This document shows, one piece after another, positions 19,103 through 31,318 of a stretch of 64,000 nucleotides of DNA. Both the position numbers and the translations under genes were made by a program. This DNA is from Agroathelia rolfsii (taxonomy: Eukaryota; Basidiomycota; Agaricomycetes; Amylocorticiales; Amylocorticiaceae), in contig JABRWF010000008.1 of assembly GCA_018343915.1 (NCBI GenBank), positions 124,001-188,000 of the forward strand. The letters run 5' to 3'. Under the pieces are notes generated by a model. That model worked only from the letters and a program-made list of their open reading frames with translations. It was not told where the DNA came from and did no database searches. Each line of letters starts with the position of its first letter. Position 1 is the stretch's first letter.

Positions 19103-19689
19103 GGTGGGCGCGACTGTCCGGATTATGAATCAAGCACAAAATAGTATAAGGAAGCAATCTGGCGCAACGGGTGTTTTATACAAGCTCTTTGGATGTGATT
19201 GAAGCAGTATTGTCCAAGTAAGAGCCCGAGAACAAGATATGTGAGTCGTAGTCAGTGTTGTGGTCTGACTTGAAAGTCACACTAGAGATGTTCCAACTTG
19301 AAAATACTTCCGCAGTCATTCTCCCCTACTTGATTGGTGATGACGTTAGTGCCCCGGTAGTGGGCCACTACCGATATGTTTACCACGTACCTACGACATG
19401 TAGTATTTATCATGTATATCATCAACGTAGCCCACTGGTACTATTTCTGTCCAAGGAGCCTCATTAGTAGTCAGAAGAGAATCATAGCCGACCCTCGATG
19501 AATCCTAGCATTGAACTTGAATCCAGTGACTCGGATAACCTGAAGGCCCACTAGCACTGACTGCTGCCGGTCCACAAACTCAGCCGGTCCAAGTCACTTA
19601 TACACACACTCACGACCTCGCATCGGCCGGTGTAAATTCTTGAGACAACTAGCTTTAAATTTCTAGTATAAAGCCCGTTTCACATTGCT
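19103..19689. other. Divergent promoter region SART1 / RMND1
   Basis: 587 bp between two head-to-head genes. It contains a perfect 19-bp palindrome (19355-19373) and three GCCGGT repeats (near 19567, 19585 and 19626) close to the RMND1 start. There is no ORF with support. Confidence 0.6.
19355..19373. promoter_or_regulatory. 19-bp perfect palindrome in divergent promoter
   Basis: CGGTAGTGG-G-CCACTACCG: two 9-bp arms around one base. The outer CGG...CCG arrangement is like sites bound by dimeric fungal Zn2Cys6 regulators, which often read CGG inverted repeats with a spacer (here 13 bp). The role is inferred only from position and symmetry. Confidence 0.5.
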
Positions 19690-21143
19690 ATGAACTTGAA
19701 ACTATTTGCGTCTTCCTGCTTGAATAAACATTGTGTTACGCGTCCAATAACTGTCCACTGGCAGTGTTCACTGGCATTCCACCGCCGTCTCTCGTCAACT
19801 TTCGCTCCCCCTGACATCACGCCCAAGACCAAACCGAAATCCTCAACTGCACTTAGGAGATCTCAAGCAGCATCAGCTTCCGAGACAATTCGTAAAACCT
19901 CGACGCCCACTCGCAGCGATATCCTACCTGTCATAACCCTGGCTACAGCTGAACGCTATGCTCTTTCACGATTAAAGGGTAACTTACCAGCTTCAGCACG
20001 TGTCCTTCATGAGGCCTGGCACGTTCCCCGCTGGGGTGAACAGAGACCAGGCGAAATTTTCATCTTCGCAAATGGAAGTTTCGTCTGCTGGGGTTTAACA
20101 CAAACGGACGCACGGCGCTTCGCTTCTCAGTATCTATCCAACCGTCAAGTTGAGGTTGGGCATGTTCATGAACCCGAGACTGAAGAACTTGAGTTTGTCA
20201 CTGATCCAGAAGAGTGCGTATATCACTCGTACATTTTTGACATTTGATTTATGCCTCGTATTCAGACAGTCGCGGCTCCAAGGCGACCTAATTATCCTTG
20301 GCCAAACATTATCGGGGATCACCACATCATCTGAACATACAATCCTGCCTTCGGAATCACTCATGGCTCGATACGCATTTTCGCAAGCGCTCTCACGATC
20401 GACAGCTCTTTCGGTGCTCGAAGTCCAGTTGGATAGTTATCTTTCTTCAGTTTCGCAGTTACCGCTTTCACTCTCACAAACCGGCAAACCTGGTTTATCT
20501 AGAACCGAGGTAACATCCCATCGGTATTGTACAAGGACACAATTCACAAAATGTTTGAAAGGTCATCAAAAGACTCGGAGAAGTGTTGAGATTTCGTCAG
20601 AATCTCATCCTGAACCCCCAGAATTTTTCAGATACCCCTGATCTTTATTGGGCTGAACCTGTATTAGAAGGTGTCTTCTGGCTCCTCTACCTGATGATCT
20701 GTTTTGTTAAATGCTTTTACAGGATTGTTCAATTCAATCAATGATGCTTTGGAAGTAAAGCAACGTACGATGGCTGTGAATGATAAAATTACATACGCTG
20801 CAGAGGTAAAGATGAACTCCATGGACCTCTTCTTTGCGCTAAGCATATGTTTTGAATTCTGCAGGTTCAATCTGTGCTGAGGCAGCTATTGACCGAGGTA
20901 TCTTTGGTTTCTCTGATTTGTGTTCGTCGCTTAACAAGCACTACTACAGTCATCCGGGCATCGTATGGAACTCATCATCATAGCCCTCATTGCTGTAGAA
21001 GTTGTTCTTGTAAGTGGCTCAGGTTGTATGTGGTGTCACAACAGCTTACCGTTTTACAGGCGTTTGTCCGTGAAGGACCCGAGCTTTGGGAGATGCTGAC
21101 GGACTCCAGTTCATCCAGCAGCGAAAATCTCTCCACTGCATAA
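19690..21143 (+). CDS. RMD1: RMND1/Rmd1-family (DUF155) mitochondrial protein
   Basis: Seven exons (19690-20213, 20266-20509, 20562-20670, 20723-20805, 20865-20897, 20950-21009, 21060-21143) give 378 aa. The N-terminus is basic and hydroxylated with few acids, as a mitochondrial presequence. The DUF155 core shows EIFIFANGSFVCWGLT, then SRLQGDLIILG, MARYAFSQALSRSTALSVLE, and near the end a transmembrane segment (LIIIALIAVEVVL). Human RMND1 supports mitochondrial translation; yeast relatives are Rmd1 and Rmd8. The exact paralogue is not fixed by sequence alone. Confidence 0.87.
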
Positions 21144-21569
21144 TTCAAGGGATGTAAACTTTATTTACGTAGCATGGGATACTTATTGTCGGAAAATATA
21201 GTATAGTAAGACTTAAGCCTAAGTAGTTGAAAATTTGCATATACTTTCACTCTCCCGCTGGATAGTTGAAGAGGCAGGAAGACGTTCGGACCACTTCATC
21301 ACTGATGTGTTGATATTTCTTGCCAGTAGTGAACAAACTATCTATGCTCAAGCAATCATGCTATTTGTCAATCATAGTGCTCGTGAAGCCACAGAGTAGC
21401 GTGTAGAATATCCCGAATTATATGGGTGTGATGAAGCAAGAGCAAGGAAAGAAACAATGTTTTATTCAGCTATCATCTTCATAACCCTCTACTTGCCTCC
21501 GAGCCCGCTTCGGTACTATAACTTCGGAGTAAGCCGCGTTATAAGAAAAACATTATGAGAGGGCTTACA

Positions 21570-21875
21570 GGGATAGGTGGTTGGGATGGGGGGAGGCGGA
21601 CGATATCCCAAGCGCTCGCGAATACTCGGCACGACCATTACCATAGCCGGTCCAGCAAGACCAATTACGACTGAGTAAAAGATGACAGGATTTTCGTGCG
21701 ACTGTCGCCTCTACAGATGATAGACACGGCTGATGAGGACAAGTAATATACTATAGGCCACTTGAATACTGACAAGATACCGCACTGTATTGCGAAAGGG
21801 AACATAGGATGCCATGAGAGACCAAGCTGCGTATGCTTTGATAGAGGGAGGCTGAGGCCGAAATATGTTCAAAAA
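21570..21875 (-). pseudogene. Possible small two-helix membrane protein, stop or intron in middle
   Basis: The minus strand reads NIFRPQPPSIKAYAAWSLMA, a hydrophobic helix YLVSIQVAYSILLVLI, then TAG, then in the same frame HENPVIFYSVVIGLAGPAM and a Pro-rich tail. The hydrophobic pattern on both sides of the TAG suggests real coding sequence. Either the TAG is a nonsense mutation, or a short intron (a GTGTCT donor to TTTACTCAG would give about 59 bp) removes it. No in-frame ATG is visible upstream, so a first exon may be missed. The family is not recognised. Confidence 0.3.
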
Positions 21876-22980
21876 TGTCACTGGTGAAAGTCAAGTGTTG
21901 TAACAGTTGTGGTATAGTGGCACGGGCAAAGGTCGGCGGCGACTTGTTGTGGCTCGGGCGTTACCTCCGCTGTCCAAACTATGCAAACATCGTGACACCG
22001 ATTGGCAAGTCTTCTTAGTTCACATCACCGCTACATCCACTTGGATTCAAAAATCTTTTCTTGTCCTGTTGACATTAGCTCTCATAACATGCATCGAATG
22101 GCAATGGCCAATTGTATTGGAAGTGTATGCTACCCTTGGGTCGCCATCTTGGCCTGTACCACTTGGTAGTTCGAGCCGTGGCCATAAATAGGTTTTTCAA
22201 TCCCATCGTAATGTCGGAGCAATATGCACTGGAAATGCTTCAACTCTTTGTTGTGTAATACTAAGGGCTGAGTACTGACAACTGAGGCTGACGTGACCCA
22301 GTCCAAGCTCAATAACTTTTTTTGATGCGTATGTGTCGCAAAAACCTAATCGGTTAGTCATGATTATGCCCACTGTGCATAACACAAGACAGTATGAACG
22401 GGCTTCTACGAAAATATAAGTGAGATATCATACTGGTATCATGCACGAATTTCTTGGGCGGTTGCATATACAAGACACGGATACATGCGGTTTCTCATAG
22501 ACAGACTCCGATGTTCGCTCTGTATAATTGGTTCGTGACTTGAATAGGACATGGACATGGACATCACGTCAGTTGCGACAATTATCTAACCTGGTTGCTG
22601 AGCAACCATCCCCCGACCTATCAGCCTAGTACCAGGTACGATTATCAAGGTGTGCATCAGAAGTTCTCGTTGAGCATCCAATCATATTATGGTTATTCTT
22701 GTCTATAGTCAGGATGTGCAAGCACAGGTCTCCAATCAATTGTACAGGTAACCCATACCTTAGGACGGATTATGAATGTATACTGAAGCAATCTCGCTGG
22801 CATATCTCGAGCTCAAGGTCGCTTATCTCGAAATTTATGCAACATGATCTACTTCTGTATTTGGCAATAAGGTCAAATTATTCCGAAAAATAGCCGCGAG
22901 ATGGTAGCCTAGTAGCACAGTAATTGTCATTCCACCTTGCAACCGGTAGAATTCGGTCTCTATAGTACTGAGCTCAAAGA

Positions 22981-22988
22981 TATTTAAG
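22981..22988 (+). promoter_or_regulatory. TATA-like box upstream of the secreted repeat gene
   Basis: TATTTAAG lies 196 bp before the chosen ATG (23177), followed by a CT-rich leader (23030-23050) typical of strongly expressed fungal genes. Only this match supports the call. Confidence 0.35.
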
Positions 22989-23176
22989 TCCCCCACGACT
23001 ATGAAGACACGCCAGCAACTCTCCCCGCCAGTTTCTTTTTTTTCTTCTTCTCCCAGTCGTTGAACGGCTCTATATTTCTTTCTTCAAGTTCACCGACCCG
23101 GCGTCTTCATTCCTTCACAACACTTTCTTTTCTTTGTTTTCAAACATCCAATTTTCCTGTGTCTCGGGCCTATAAA

Positions 23177-25458
23177 ATGATCTATTCTGGTGCTCTTGCC
23201 TTTTCACTTCTTGGGATTTCAAACCTCGTGGCCTCTCGTCCAATTTATCTTCAGCGCCGGGCTACGGTCACTGCTGCCGATTTTGGATCTTGTCCTCTAC
23301 CTGAAATTGAGTTTGGGGCTGGTTTTGACGGAAGAAGAGAGACATCTTTCCAACCCGTGAACCAAAGTATGAATGTGTTGCTTCTTCATCGAATGTAACC
23401 ATAACTGATCACATCTATAGCCGCTTACAACCATGGATCCGCGGACAATATCGCAGTCATAACGAACTTCATGTGTCTAACTTTAGTCAACACTTGCAAT
23501 GCCGATGCCGCTGCCAAGGCTGCATGTGCTACCGCTCAGTCTGCTGCTCAGTCAGCTACTGCTCTTACCGGTGCTCAGGCAGATGGTACGAACTTCGCTG
23601 ACCCTTGTTTCAGCCTGTAATACTTATTTTTATATAGCATGGAACGCAGTTTTTGGTATTAGCACCAATTTTGCTGCTGTACAGGAAGTTTCCAACACAG
23701 GTGTGGCGCTGAACAACAACGCAGCTTCAAAATCATCTGTTTCGTCAGCTGGCACTTCAACTACATCCTCGTCTCCATCCGCTGGTACTGCGACTGCATC
23801 ATCCTCAACCACCACTTTTGCCTCCACATCCGGTGCCGATTTTGGTTCTTGTTCCACACCTGAAATCAAATTCGCAACCGGCTTTGACAACAGAAAAGAG
23901 ACTAGTTTTGAGCCAGTCAATCAAAGTGTGTTTTAGTGCTACGAATATGTTTACGTGTATCTATTTTACTGATGACTTGATAGCTTCCTACAACCATGGT
24001 TCGGCCCAGGGTATCGACATTATCACACAATTTATTTGTAATACGTTGACGAACAGCTGCGATGCTAACGAAGCTGCTAAGACACTTTGTGCTCAAGCCG
24101 CTGCCGCCGCTGATACTGTTACAGCCAAGACCGGAGGGCAGGCTGATGCGTTCAACGCTGTATTTGGCATTAAAACTGATTTTGCTGCTGTTGCCCCGGT
24201 CAGTGATCAGGGCGTCACATTATCAATTGTTGCATCTACAAGTACCGCCGCTGCCGCCTCTGCATCAACAGTTGGTTCAACCTCTGCTACTTCTGCCGCC
24301 CTGGATGTATCGTCCTGTGCAATTGTTACTTCGACCAAGGTCGTCACCGTCACTGCTACGGCGTCCAGTATTTCGACTGGTGCTGCACTCGTCGCCTCAA
24401 CCACCGCAGCAGCAGCGACCAGCGCAAATACAAGTGGTGCAAGCTTTGGCAAATGTAGCACCCCGGAAATCAAATTCGGTACTGGGTTTGACAACAGGAA
24501 AGAGACCAGCTTCGAACCAGTGGATCAAAGTAAGGAGCACCTTAGAAATCCACGATGACGTCTCATGACCCCTTTCCTGTAGCTTCCTACAACCATGGTT
24601 CAGCCCAGAATATCAACATCATCACACAATTTATGTGCGACACCTTGACCAACACCTGCGATGCTAATCAAGCAGCCAAAACATTGTGTGCACAAGCCGC
24701 CACCGCCGCCGATACTGTGACCTCTGGAACTGGTGGCCAGGCCGATGCATTCAACGCAGTCTTTGGTATCAAGACCGATTTTGCTGCAGTTGCACCTGTC
24801 AGCGATACAGGTGTTACACTTTCTATTGCTGCTGGCACATCAGCAGCCGCCGCCGCCGCTACAGTGACGGCTTCGGCCAGTGCAACTGCGACATCGATCA
24901 ATGCCGCGGCGACATGTGCTGCTCCAACAACTGTCACTTCAGCTGTAGTTGTTACTGTTACAGCTGGCGCTACTGCTACGGCATCCGCAGCAGCAACATC
25001 TTCCACGTCTGGTGCGGACTTTGGGAAATGCACTACTCCCGAGATCAAATTCGCCACAGGCTTCGACAACAGGAAAGAGACAAGCTATGAGCCTGTTGAC
25101 CAAAGTAAGCACCAATTCATTGGCAAGATGGACCGATTAGTATCAATAACCATCATTTCGTTTGGTAGCATCTTATAACCACAGCTCGGCAGACAATATC
25201 GACATCATCACACAGTTCATGTGCAATACTTTGACGAACACTTGTGACGCCAATCAGGCGGCCAAGGATCTCTGCGCCCAAGCAGCGGCGGCTGCAGATA
25301 CTGTAACCGCCAAGACTGGCGGACAAGCTGATGCATTTAATGCTGTCTTTGGTATAAAGACCAATTTCGCGGCAGTTGCCCCTGTTAGTGATACTGGGGT
25401 TACCCTCTCCATCACCGCTACAACGGCCGCTTCCACTGCCACAGCAACTGCTGCATAG
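23177..25458 (+). CDS. Secreted protein of four tandem 4-Cys units, function unknown
   Basis: Six exons (23177-23366, 23421-23585, 23638-23925, 23984-24529, 24583-25104, 25169-25458) give 666 aa in one frame. Residues 1-20 or so (MIYSGALAFSLLGISNLVAS) form a signal peptide. Four units of about 110 aa follow, each reading FG-x-C...PEI-x-F...GFD-x-R-x-E-T-S, Y-N-H-x-S-A...I-I-T-x-F-x-C-x2-L-x-N-x-C, C-A-x-A, and QAD-A-F-N-A-V-F-G-I-x-T-x-F-A-A-V. Each unit keeps four Cys, probably two disulfides. Units are joined by Ala/Ser/Thr linkers likely to be O-glycosylated. An extracellular or cell-wall role is inferred. The family is not one I can name. Confidence 0.85.
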
Positions 25459-26068
25459 GTGATCAGAATTATTATTCATAGGAATGGATGTAGTTCGTTG
25501 TGATCACCAGTTAACAAAGAGTTGATCGTTTACGTTGTTGATTCGCTTTCTGTACTATTAATATTGGTGTCGGGAGGGTGTGATTGTTTTATATAGACCT
25601 CGACCACTGCAATTGAACGTTTGCTTCGTCGCAGTAGAAAGTTGCCAGACATTAATAGACCGCAAGGTTGGTGAGATTTATTAGTAGGCGACTCGGAGTG
25701 AGGTGATAGTAATTCAGTACTCAGGCCTCTGAATCAGGCTCCACAGCTTCGCGAATGTCATCCACTGGTAATCGATAGTGATAGTGATCTGCCATCATCA
25801 ATGTTAATGTTCAAGAATAAGTTCTACTAGTACCACTTATAGTCATTCATTATAATCCAAAACTATTGCAATTTTCGAACTCTCCAGAGGTATACTGTCA
25901 CGGTACCTATGTTGGTGACTTGGACGCGCTAGTGGTGGCATGTGACGTAAACGCCATATTCGTGTTGCCGCGTAAGGCGCGTAAGGGTTGAGCTTCTCTG
26001 AAGCTGACACCTTCACTTTCAGCCAGCACCCACTAGCAAATCGAAACCCAGTCTTTAGCTTCATTGAG
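25459..26068. other. Intergenic, no gene seen
   Basis: 3' flank of the repeat-protein gene and 5' flank of SVF1. Short frames only. No repeat or RNA recognised. Confidence 0.6.
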
Positions 26069-27513
26069 ATGTTCTCCTCCTTTTTCTCGTGAGCGATCAA
26101 ACTTCCTTTCAAAGGCCATGGCCTCAAATTTGCTATTACAGAGCTTCCGCACCCATCGATCCAACGGCCCCCAACTTGCATCCTGTCTCCTCCAACTTTG
26201 GAGTCAACGATTTATGCGGACCACTTGAGCAGAAAGACATAGAATGGCTTTGTGGTGGCGGATTCGCCACTGAAACACAGACATTCTATAATGTTGCAGA
26301 GGATGGGACATCGATCATGTGTCAAGTCATACACTCCTCCATTGGGTGAGTAACTTCATAATTTGGCGACTCCATTCTCACATATAGACCTACTAATAGG
26401 CTATGGTATCCTACTGTTCAATTCACCTGCAAGATCTTTAACCCGTCCACTGGTGAAAAGATCTGGAGATCGGTCAATGTCTCCAACTTCACTACCCCGC
26501 CTGGACCTGGATTGGATAAGCGATCGAGCAAGGCAGATCAATACTCGATCACCTATAAAACAACATCCGACGAGGCTTTCCCTGAGGGATATACTATCCG
26601 TGCCAACCTTTCTGAGGATTTCCAGATCTCATTGGAGGTGTTACGACCTGCAGATGTCCCAGGCTTCAAGATAGGCAAAGGACCCAAAGGCGGCTACACA
26701 TACTTTGGTTACGATGCAGAGAAGCCAGATGGCTACATGGTACATCGATTCTGGCCTCACAATGTTGCGAAGGGGGCGGTAATCCACAAGGGCCAAGCCA
26801 TCTCAGTTCAGGGACCCGGCATGTTCGTGCACGCTATCCAGGGGATGCGTCCTAATCTCATCGCATCCCGCTGGAACTTTGCAAACTTCCAAAGCAAATC
26901 GTTGGATGGTGTTTCAGCTATTCAGATGGAGTTTACGACATTGGAAGCAAATGGCCGCCGTGGTCCAGGTTCCGGTGGCGTGACCGTCAATGTAGGCTCA
27001 ATAGTCCTTGGTGGAAAGCTGGTGACAGTAACCGCAGAAACCGCCTGGCCAGATGAGGCCCAGCCTGAAAAGGCTGATGTCATGTCACGGGCAACCCATT
27101 TGAAGCTGGGAAAAGATCCTGAAACCGGCTATGAGGCGCCCAGCGAAATTATATATCAATGGGCGGGACCCTCCCTCATTTCAAACGCTCCTGGGATTGT
27201 GAATGGCATCTTGCATATCGATGTTGGCAGCATTGACTCGCCCAAGGGCTTGATTGAAAAGGTCGACGTTCTCGGGGAGATTCCCTATGCCATCAAGACC
27301 GTGGTAAACTACGTGGCTGGGACAAAACCCTACATATACCAGGCGAGTCACATTCAATAAGCCATATGGATGTCCGCTCATAGTTGGTCATGTCATCAGT
27401 GGATGAATCCCGCAAAGTTGACTTTGAACGGTCCCGAGTCTGTGTTTCAAGGATTGTCTGATGGATTGGAGGTTGAAGGACATCTGTACAACGAGGCGAC
27501 ATTTGTGTCTTAA
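26069..27513 (+). CDS. SVF1: Svf1 family survival factor
   Basis: Four exons (26069-26088, 26142-26345, 26400-27342, 27400-27513) give 426 aa. The first exon encodes only MFSSFFS. Family-specific stretches are EWLCGGGFATETQTFYN, GTSIMCQVIHSSIGLWYP, PPGPGLDKRSSKADQYSIT, GKGPKGGYTYFGYDAEKPDG and EGHLYNEATFVS at the end. In yeast Svf1 is needed for survival under oxidative and cold stress and has been linked to ceramide traffic; the fold is lipocalin-like. The third intron has a GC donor (CAG|GCGAGT...CAG), the only way seen to rejoin the conserved Y-Q-W-x-N-P stretch. Confidence 0.93.
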
Positions 27514-27796
27514 GTTTTTATTTTCTTTGTAGTATAAGCAATGGCAACTACGTAGCATCACTTTTTATTTATTTATACGCATCCCATTAGCGACGGGCCA
27601 TAGCCGTGATGATCTTGATTGGCTCCGTCGGAGTCATCAGCAGACGGAACCGCTTCAACCGCAGCTGCATGTCTCAGACAGACTTCGAGTTGACCTCCAC
27701 TTAGGTAGTCCCCCCATAGACAGACAGACTCCGACATTCGGTCTACTTACTATATTGATCTACTCAGGCTAGCAGCTTGCTCTCATGCGGTGAACA

Positions 27797-29648
27797 ATGC
27801 TTTCCGCTCGCCCGTTAAGGTCTCTAGCGCGCCACCGCACTTTGTATGGTCATTACTGGGCCCATAACACTGGGTCCCCTGCCGTGTACTATAATCATGC
27901 TGTCATTCCCAAGCAGAACGTATTTCGCGCATTTCATGCGACAACACGAAGAGAATACCTTCCTGTCTTCCTTGCTGCCGCGTTGAAAGTATGCATGCAT
28001 CATCTTCTCAATGGATCCCGAAAGTCTACTAACCTCGTGAAGGGGACAGCATCTATGCAACTAGCACAGACTGTCGCTCGTATAACATTAAGTTTGGCGC
28101 CAATTTTCTTATTCAAGAACATTCATTCCCGCAAATTTCTGAGGGTTGCCGATAAAAAGGGAGAGTTTCATGGGCATGTCATAACCGAAGAAATGAAGAA
28201 GGATGTCGCACAGAGACTTCGTAAATCTACTAGAGCTCTCCAAATCCTTCTCTTCACACCTGTGCTGCTGTTTTGGGCAACTATCGTTGCTAGCCTTGAA
28301 AGAACACCACTCACGGGGAGGTCAGTTTCAGAACCATATCATCTTTTCAGCTGAACTGATCTTTCCTACGTCATTAGGCTGCGTCTCATCATTCTCTCAC
28401 CTGACGAAGAAGATGACATATCGTCTCAACTCGCGGGGGCAAAGTGGTATCAAGCAGTCGAGGAAATTCTAGCAGATGAAGGATCGCCTCAAGTCATCTC
28501 GGAGAGCGACTGGAGATATCGCTGGGTTCGTGATACCCTTCGAAGGCTTGAAAATGTCGTACCTATCCTTCAAATGGAACAAGATATGGAGCCTATCTGG
28601 CTGAATTGTAGCACAGATGATTTCCCACTTCCTCCTCCTTCACCATATCCGTTGACTCCTCGACCTCGCGGGACGGAGTATATCCGTAACGTTTGCGATA
28701 GGATGTATGCCATGCCAACGCCGCCTTCACCACATGCTCGTTTGGGTCCACCGTATTCTTTAATGCTTGTTGACAAGCCAGATGCGGCAAATGCCTTCAG
28801 TTTTGGCTTCGGTCCGGATGGTGGAGGTGGCATTGTTGTTTACTCTGGTTTCATAGATGATATCATGTCGAAGATGCCTATTCACCACCCATCTACACCT
28901 TCGCCACCTGTAGGTGAACAACCAAAGTCATGGCTCTCCTCTCTTTTTGGTTCTTTGACATTTTCCACCTCTCCTTCGCCTCATGGACACGTTGAGCAAG
29001 CTCCTACCGAAGAGCAAACGGCCGAGCTCGCCATTTTGCTTGCTCATGAGCTCGCACATTTGATTCTTTCTCATCACCTTGAAACTTTGTCGTCAGCGAC
29101 GGTTATCGTACCAGGTTTAATCTCTATTGTAACGGACTTTGTGCGCGCTATGCTCTTCCCTGTAACGATGTTATTCGGGCCGTTCGTCAATGATGCAGTC
29201 GCACAAGTAGGCAAAATAGGGTCCGGAGAACTGATCAAAGTGGGAGAGTATTGTACCAGCATGACGCAAGAAATTGAAGCAGACGTAGTCTCTGCACGGT
29301 AGGCATCGTTATTCCCCGCTTTTTCTGAAAGTATTTGACTGTTTGCATTTTTATATTAGGCTTTTGGCACATGCTGGTTTTGACGCACGCCGTGCAGTAC
29401 GGTTTTGGGAGAATCGCCAGGTCTCTACAGCCTCGGCCGAATGTACATCTGGCTTGGCAGAGAAAATGGGGATACCTAAGCCCGGGCCAGCGCCCTCCGT
29501 GAATCAGTCTTCTCCATACATAAGCCAAAGGCTCATGGGGAGCGGACACCCTGTTGCCGAGGCCCGCATAGCCAGCTTGCGGGGCGAGCTGGAACGATGG
29601 CAAAGGGAGAGGGAGAGAGAACTCCAAAAAAGAACAGTCCCTACTTGA
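27797..29648 (+). CDS. OMA1: OMA1-type mitochondrial inner-membrane metallopeptidase (M48)
   Basis: Three exons (27797-28320, 28378-29298, 29360-29648) give 577 aa. There is an Arg-rich presequence, a hydrophobic segment (LQILLFTPVLLFWATIVASL) as a membrane anchor, and the zinc site H-E-L-A-H at residues 398-402 in AILLAHELAHLILSHH. The downstream E-I-E-A-D motif (near 29270) supplies the third zinc ligand typical of M48. OMA1 cleaves inner-membrane proteins under stress, overlapping with the m-AAA protease. A hydrophobic stretch near 29100-29180 may be a second membrane segment. Insertions rich in Pro/Ser lie before the active site. Confidence 0.92.
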
Positions 29649-30164
29649 AATTTATGATTTGAATTTTCGTGTACTGTGACATGGCTGATTTCTTCTTTAT
29701 GTGCTCAATTGATTTCCTATCCACCATTTTTCCTGCCGTACATTATTTACTCTAATACATACCACTCACATTTCACATGATAAACATCAATATGAAATTA
29801 TTATTATTTTCCATTGTTGTGGTGAGATGGCGGTGATAGGTGTAATAATGATTGCCTTTCATTCATTAGATATAAATAATATTAGTGATCCTCCATAACT
29901 TAATTATTACAATGCGGTAAGGGGCATTGACAAGTGACCATGGTGGTACTATGTACTGGTGGGTCACGATTCCAAAAAAGGGAATTAGCCTGTGAGTGAC
30001 AAGCACGCTATCCCAACGCGGGCTTGCTTCGAGCCTGCTTCATAACTATTCATCACCCTGCTGGCAGGCTCTCTTGTTGTCTTCCATCTTCTCCAGTTTG
30101 CAGGCTCCTTCGTACTTTCTTCATCCACCTTGGCATCCATCATCTTATTCATCTCGTTGCCATC
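29649..30164. other. Intergenic, no gene seen
   Basis: AT-rich 3' flank of OMA1 (29740-29900), then the 5' leader of the Hsp20-domain gene. No ORF with support. Confidence 0.6.
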
Positions 30165-31318
30165 ATGTCGTCCCAAAGACAAAAGCGCCTGCCGAACTTA
30201 CCCTCCACAATTGAACACCATCTCACTAAATCTCCCAAATCTCCTCTACCGCAGTCGTTTACGAGCCCGTACGCTATGCCACCTGTCACCCCCATAACAT
30301 TTCCCACCGATTCCGAAGACTCGTCGACCGTTGGCGACGGTCAGCATATCACGCCTCAAGCATCCAGATCTCCTCCCAATTCTGCTCAGAAGCCGCCATC
30401 GTTCAGGAAGTCGGACGTAATTGCCGAAGAAATTGCGCCTCCTACGCCTTTGGATGTTGAGGGGTTGGAAAGGCTTTGGTCAGATATACGACTTGCCAAG
30501 GAACGAAAGATGCTGAAAGAAATACCAAAAGTGGAATCGTTTGGCCCTGCGGCACCGGAACCTACGGAGACGGGCGTAGTGGAGATCTCAGGCATTACAC
30601 CCAAGCAACCCACATATTATGCCCCTCGGCCAGACCCTCCCAGATCTAAAACGAAATCAGAGGATGCAACCTTGACACCAGGATCACCGCCCCCCACTCG
30701 TCCCACTATGAGTAGACGACGATCTTCGTATGTACCCGTGTTGTCCAGCATTACGGGCATCACCTCATACTTTGTTTCCCATAGACATTTTACCGAATCA
30801 TCGGATGGAAGGATGGTATGTTCTGATTGCATGAGCTGCTCAGGTTTCATGCAACTTTTATTTTAGACAACGGCTGTTTTCGATTTGCCCGGCTGTTCCA
30901 AGAATGACATACACATCAGTTTCCAGAGATCTAGGCTCGTCGTATCCTGGCAAACCGTCACCATCTCAGAAACGCAGGAGGGTCCGCGCATTGTTCGTGA
31001 ACGTAAAGAGCATAAATCAGAGCGGATCATTCCTCTCCCAGACGGCACTAAGGTTAGTCCGCACGCATTGTATTTTATTGAAGCATCGAATGAAATCACC
31101 AAATTGGTTCATAGTTCGAAAGCATCTATGCACAGATGGAAACCGGCCGACTCAGTATCACTTATCCGTCCATTCGTGGTAGAAATAATACTCGTCGCGA
31201 TCATGCTAATGGTACTGGCCATTCTCGTGATAGGAAAGCACGTGAACGACAACCCCCTCACAGAACTGATTTTATTGGTAATTTTCGTGCTGAGCCCTCT
31301 GTCACCGAGAACTGGTGA
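30165..31318 (+). CDS. Hsp20/alpha-crystallin-domain protein with long disordered N-terminus
   Basis: Three exons (30165-30815, 30867-31052, 31115-31318) give 346 aa. Residues 1-190 are Pro/Ser-rich and disordered. The alpha-crystallin domain follows (about 205-300): TTAVFDLPGCSKNDIHISF, LVVSWQT, RERKEHKSERIIPLPDGTKF and METGRLSITYP, matching the order of small heat-shock beta strands, including the G-R-L-x-I-x-Y end. The usual C-terminal I-x-I/V motif is not obvious; the tail is Arg/His-rich. Choosing the acceptor at 31114 restores the conserved F-E-x-I after the K. A chaperone function is inferred from the domain. Confidence 0.85.

Larger units (their letters stand above)
21144..23176. other. 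2-kb region with no well-supported gene
   Basis: Only short frames are present. A minus-strand reading at about 21570-21875 looks like a two-helix membrane protein with an in-frame stop (listed separately). The right end (22900-23176) is the promoter and 5' leader of the secreted repeat protein. No tRNA or repeat was recognised. Confidence 0.5.

Noticed and set aside
22130..22385. Short minus frames in the 21-23 kb gap
   Set aside because: No start context, no domain pattern, no plausible exon partners.
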